Source of the DNA: Halieaceae bacterium
GTDB lineage: Bacteria; Pseudomonadota; Gammaproteobacteria; Pseudomonadales; Halieaceae
Direction of reading: 5' to 3'
Length of the DNA stretch: 7,785 nt
NCBI GenBank assembly: GCA_009886815.1
Contig: QXYP01000074.1
Coordinates: 1 to 7,785, forward strand
Positions within the stretch are counted from its first letter, which is position 1, and each line of letters begins with the position of its first letter. The position numbers and the translations under genes were made by a program. Below the pieces are notes generated by a model. It ran no database searches. It was not told the DNA's origin and worked only from the letters and a program-made list of their open reading frames with translations. Below, one piece after another: positions 5,870-7,785 of this stretch.

Positions 5870-6517
5870 ATGAATCTTCTTATTGCCGGGGGTACCGGCC
5901 TTGTAGGTCGAGCGTTTATCACCCAAGCTAATCAGCTGCCAATTACCCTAACCACGGTAGGCCGACGGGTGACCGGAAACGCCCCAAATGAACTCGTTGT
6001 CGACTTTGCCGCACTACCTACCCTACCTGCCGCAGACACAGCAGTTTGCACTCTTGGCACCACGATCGCAGACGCCGGTTCAAAAGAGGCCTTCAAAGCC
6101 GTAGATTTTGACGCAGTGCTTGCTTTCGCCAATGCCGCACGAGAGGCTGGGGTCGACCACTTTTTAATTGTGACGGCGATTGGCGCAGACCCCCGTGCCA
6201 GTGCTTTTTATGCTCGAATTAAGGGTGCCGTTGAAAGTGAGTTAGGCGGTATCGGATTTGATCGGCTCGATATCCTTCAGCCCGGCCTACTGTTAGGCCG
6301 GCGAGAAGCCCGTCGACCCGTGGAGCAGTTGCTGCAGGGTTTAGCGCCAGCAATAGCCTTGCTAACCCGGGGTCCTTGGGATCGATACGCCAGCATCTCA
6401 GCCGAGCGACTCGCGGCAGCTCTGTTAGCCCTCTGCCAAGAAAAAACCCCCGGTGTGTTTTACCACCGAAGCCCTGAACTGCAGCATTTAGGCCTTCAGA
6501 CGTCAAACAGTGGTTAG
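5870..6517 (+). CDS. NAD(P)-binding Rossmann-fold oxidoreductase (atypical SDR, HTATIP2-like)
   Basis: A 215-aa protein of the atypical short-chain dehydrogenase / NAD(P)H-binding group, often annotated as a nucleoside-diphosphate-sugar epimerase-like oxidoreductase. The N-terminal LLIAGGTGLVGRAF has the dinucleotide motif G7-x-x-G10-x-x-G13. Further family signatures are CTLGTTIADAGS, a VDFDAVLAFANAAREAGVDHF segment preceding the strand FLIVTAIGAD, and YARIK, whose Tyr and Lys fit the YxxxK active-site pair. ILQPGLLLG and a final helix with the RYASIS stretch complete the domain. No signal peptide or membrane segment, so cytosolic. The ATG at 5870 is chosen because the dinucleotide fold begins immediately; GAGG at 5854-5857 is 12 nt upstream, rather far. 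A TTG at 5843 would add nine residues but has no ribosome-binding site. The physiological substrate is unknown. Confidence 0.85.
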   Translation: MNLLIAGGTGLVGRAFITQANQLPITLTTVGRRVTGNAPNELVVDFAALPTLPAADTAVCTLGTTIADAGSKEAFKAVDFDAVLAFANAAREAGVDHFLIVTAIGADPRASAFYARIKGAVESELGGIGFDRLDILQPGLLLGRREARRPVEQLLQGLAPAIALLTRGPWDRYASISAERLAAALLALCQEKTPGVFYHRSPELQHLGLQTSNSG

Positions 6518-6770
6518 TTAAAGTCACCAACCCCACACCCTGCCCTAAAGGTTAGGCTGCGGCAGTGGTGAATAAACTTGCACAATAAGAACAGAGTGTC
6601 GCTAGATCTTGCTAAGCAGACCCCCTATCGCAGTGCTCAACAGCTCATGAACACAGTAAGGAACCGTTGATAAGAAACGGGTAAAGAGTCAGTCGAGTAT
6701 TCAGGCGCTCTAGAGGGCATAATACCCCGGCCAGATCGCTACCCCATTCTCTCCTCGCTGGAGTTTCAAT
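6518..6770. promoter_or_regulatory. Intergenic region upstream of the antiporter gene
   Basis: These 253 bp lie between two plus-strand genes. Just after the first, CCTAA-AGG-TTAGG (about 6543-6555) is a small hairpin nested between CTGCC and GGCAG arms. No T-run follows, so it is a weak terminator candidate at best. Closer to the antiporter, CATAAT (6718-6723) is a good -10 box without a recognisable -35 partner. GGAG at 6760-6763 is the ribosome-binding site, 7 nt before the ATG at 6771. Confidence 0.45.
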
Positions 6771-7785
6771 ATGCAGCGCAACACCCTGCGACCCATGATG
6801 ACCAAACTCTTTCTAATACTAAGTCTATGGCTAACCTTCAGCAGCAGCGTCAACGGCGCTCAACTTGATGCCCCTCAAGTCATTCTTAGAGGCATTGACT
6901 ACAACATCACCGTCACCGGAGACGACGCGCAAACCGCAGTACTCAGCACCGCAGTGAGCTCTTACCGCGCCGAGCCTGACGGAGATGGCTGGGTATTTCG
7001 AAATGTGCGATCAGACAACAAAGACGCTGTGGTGCTCACGGTGCACAGCGGCAACCAAACAACCCACGAGAGCATTCCTGTCATCGCTGCTTGGATCTCA
7101 GTGCTGCCCCCAATACTCGCAATTGCCATGGCGCTTCTCATTCGCAGCGTGCTGCCCGCACTAATGCTAGGTCTTTGGTTAGGGGCTTGGGCTTTACAAG
7201 GCATGTCGCTGAAAGGGTTATTCCTTGGCCTCTTCACCAGCTTTGAGGTCTACGTCGCCAATGCCGTAGTCAATCGTGACCACGTAACCATTATGTTGTT
7301 CACCTTTATGATCGCCGGCATGGTGGGTATTGTTTCGCGCAACGGCGGTATGCGCGGAATTGTCGAATTGATCATCAAGGGGGCAAATAGCGCCAAAAGG
7401 GGGCAACTGGCCGTTTGGTCTCTGGGGCTTGTCATTTTCTTTGACGATTACTCAAACACCCTCGTTGTGGGTAATTCTAGCCGCTCCATCACTGACCGAC
7501 TCAGAATATCTCGAGAGAAGCTCGCCTACATCGTAGACTCAACCGCAGCACCTATTGCTACGATCGCCTTGGTCACCACATGGATCGGCTATCAGGTCAG
7601 TCTTATTGGTGACGCGATCGCAAAGATTGATGGCCTCACTATGAGCGCCTACAGCCTATTCTTAAACTCAATCCTATATAGCTTTTATCCGTTTATGGCT
7701 ATGTTTTTGGTTGTGCTGATCATAACCACAGGACGCGAATTTGGGCCTATGTTAAAAGCTGAGCGGCGGGCCCGCTCTACCGGCA
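6771..7785 (+). CDS. NhaC-family Na+/H+ antiporter with N-terminal exported domain, C-terminus cut off by window edge
   Basis: An inner-membrane antiporter exchanging sodium (or another cation/organic ion) for protons, by family. I translated 338 codons from the ATG at 6771; the frame is open to the window end. Residues 1-30 look like a Sec signal peptide (K12, hydrophobic LFLILSLWLTF, then VNGA before Q31). Residues 31-103 are a soluble, probably extracytoplasmic segment rich in beta-prone residues (VILRGIDYNITVTG, DAVVLTVHSG). Membrane helices start at about 104. The family-defining core is FFDDYSNTLVVGNSSRSITDRL (223-244), followed by SREKLAYIVDSTAAPIATIALVTTWIGYQ (247-275). Further hydrophobic segments are at about 173-188, 213-224 and 303-320. 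NhaC-family proteins are usually about 450-550 aa, so a sizeable C-terminal part lies beyond the edge. The GGAG site 7 nt upstream supports the start. The transported ion is inferred only from the family. Confidence 0.9.
   Translation, partial: MQRNTLRPMMTKLFLILSLWLTFSSSVNGAQLDAPQVILRGIDYNITVTGDDAQTAVLSTAVSSYRAEPDGDGWVFRNVRSDNKDAVVLTVHSGNQTTHESIPVIAAWISVLPPILAIAMALLIRSVLPALMLGLWLGAWALQGMSLKGLFLGLFTSFEVYVANAVVNRDHVTIMLFTFMIAGMVGIVSRNGGMRGIVELIIKGANSAKRGQLAVWSLGLVIFFDDYSNTLVVGNSSRSITDRLRISREKLAYIVDSTAAPIATIALVTTWIGYQVSLIGDAIAKIDGLTMSAYSLFLNSILYSFYPFMAMFLVVLIITTGREFGPMLKAERRARSTG

Noticed and set aside
5744..5931. Overlapping 60-codon open frames on both strands before the Rossmann-fold gene
   Set aside because: No motif or ribosome-binding site, low-quality composition, and they overlap the start of a well-supported gene.
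6962..7435. Several overlapping minus-strand open frames at the right end
   Set aside because: They are shadows of the antiporter gene, which continues unbroken through 6771-7785 with clear NhaC motifs.

Overview
This window looks like chromosomal DNA of a Gram-negative bacterium, most likely an aquatic or marine gammaproteobacterium. The basis is indirect: LPS-type heptose biosynthesis genes, Sec-exported periplasmic proteins, an NhaC-family sodium/proton antiporter and a moderate GC content. The genus cannot be named from the sequence. I see no insertion sequence, integrase, CRISPR array, tRNA or rRNA, so this is ordinary chromosome rather than a mobile island.

Left part, minus strand (1-4944). 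Reading in the direction of transcription, the order is a PLP-dependent amino-acid decarboxylase (4944-3211), a small cupin (start at 3000 preferred, stop at 2659), a Sec-exported metal-dependent amidohydrolase (2655-1312), a 321-bp gap, then gmhA (990-421, TTG start) and gmhB (416 to beyond the left edge). The cupin and amidohydrolase genes are 3 bp apart and gmhA-gmhB are 4 bp apart, so each pair is probably co-transcribed. GmhA and GmhB are the isomerase and phosphatase of nucleotide-activated heptose synthesis, used for the LPS inner core or another glycan. The decarboxylase-cupin-amidohydrolase run could be a small amino-acid or peptide-derivative metabolic unit, but no shared substrate can be read from the sequence.

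Right part, plus strand (5223-7785). A divergent 278-bp intergenic region with a strong dyad leads into a gene for an 86-aa secreted protein with two cysteines and an acidic C-terminus, which I do not recognise. A 12-pair stem-loop follows it. After a non-coding stretch of about 340 bp comes an NAD(P)-binding Rossmann protein of the atypical SDR / HTATIP2-like group (5870-6517). Last is an NhaC-family antiporter (6771 to beyond the right edge) that carries an N-terminal signal peptide and a roughly 75-residue extracytoplasmic domain before its membrane part.

I did not find an obvious undescribed defence or mobile system. The most novel-looking items are the small two-cysteine secreted protein with its flanking hairpins, the Asn/His-rich repeat tract at the 5' end of the cupin gene, and the extra periplasmic domain on the antiporter.
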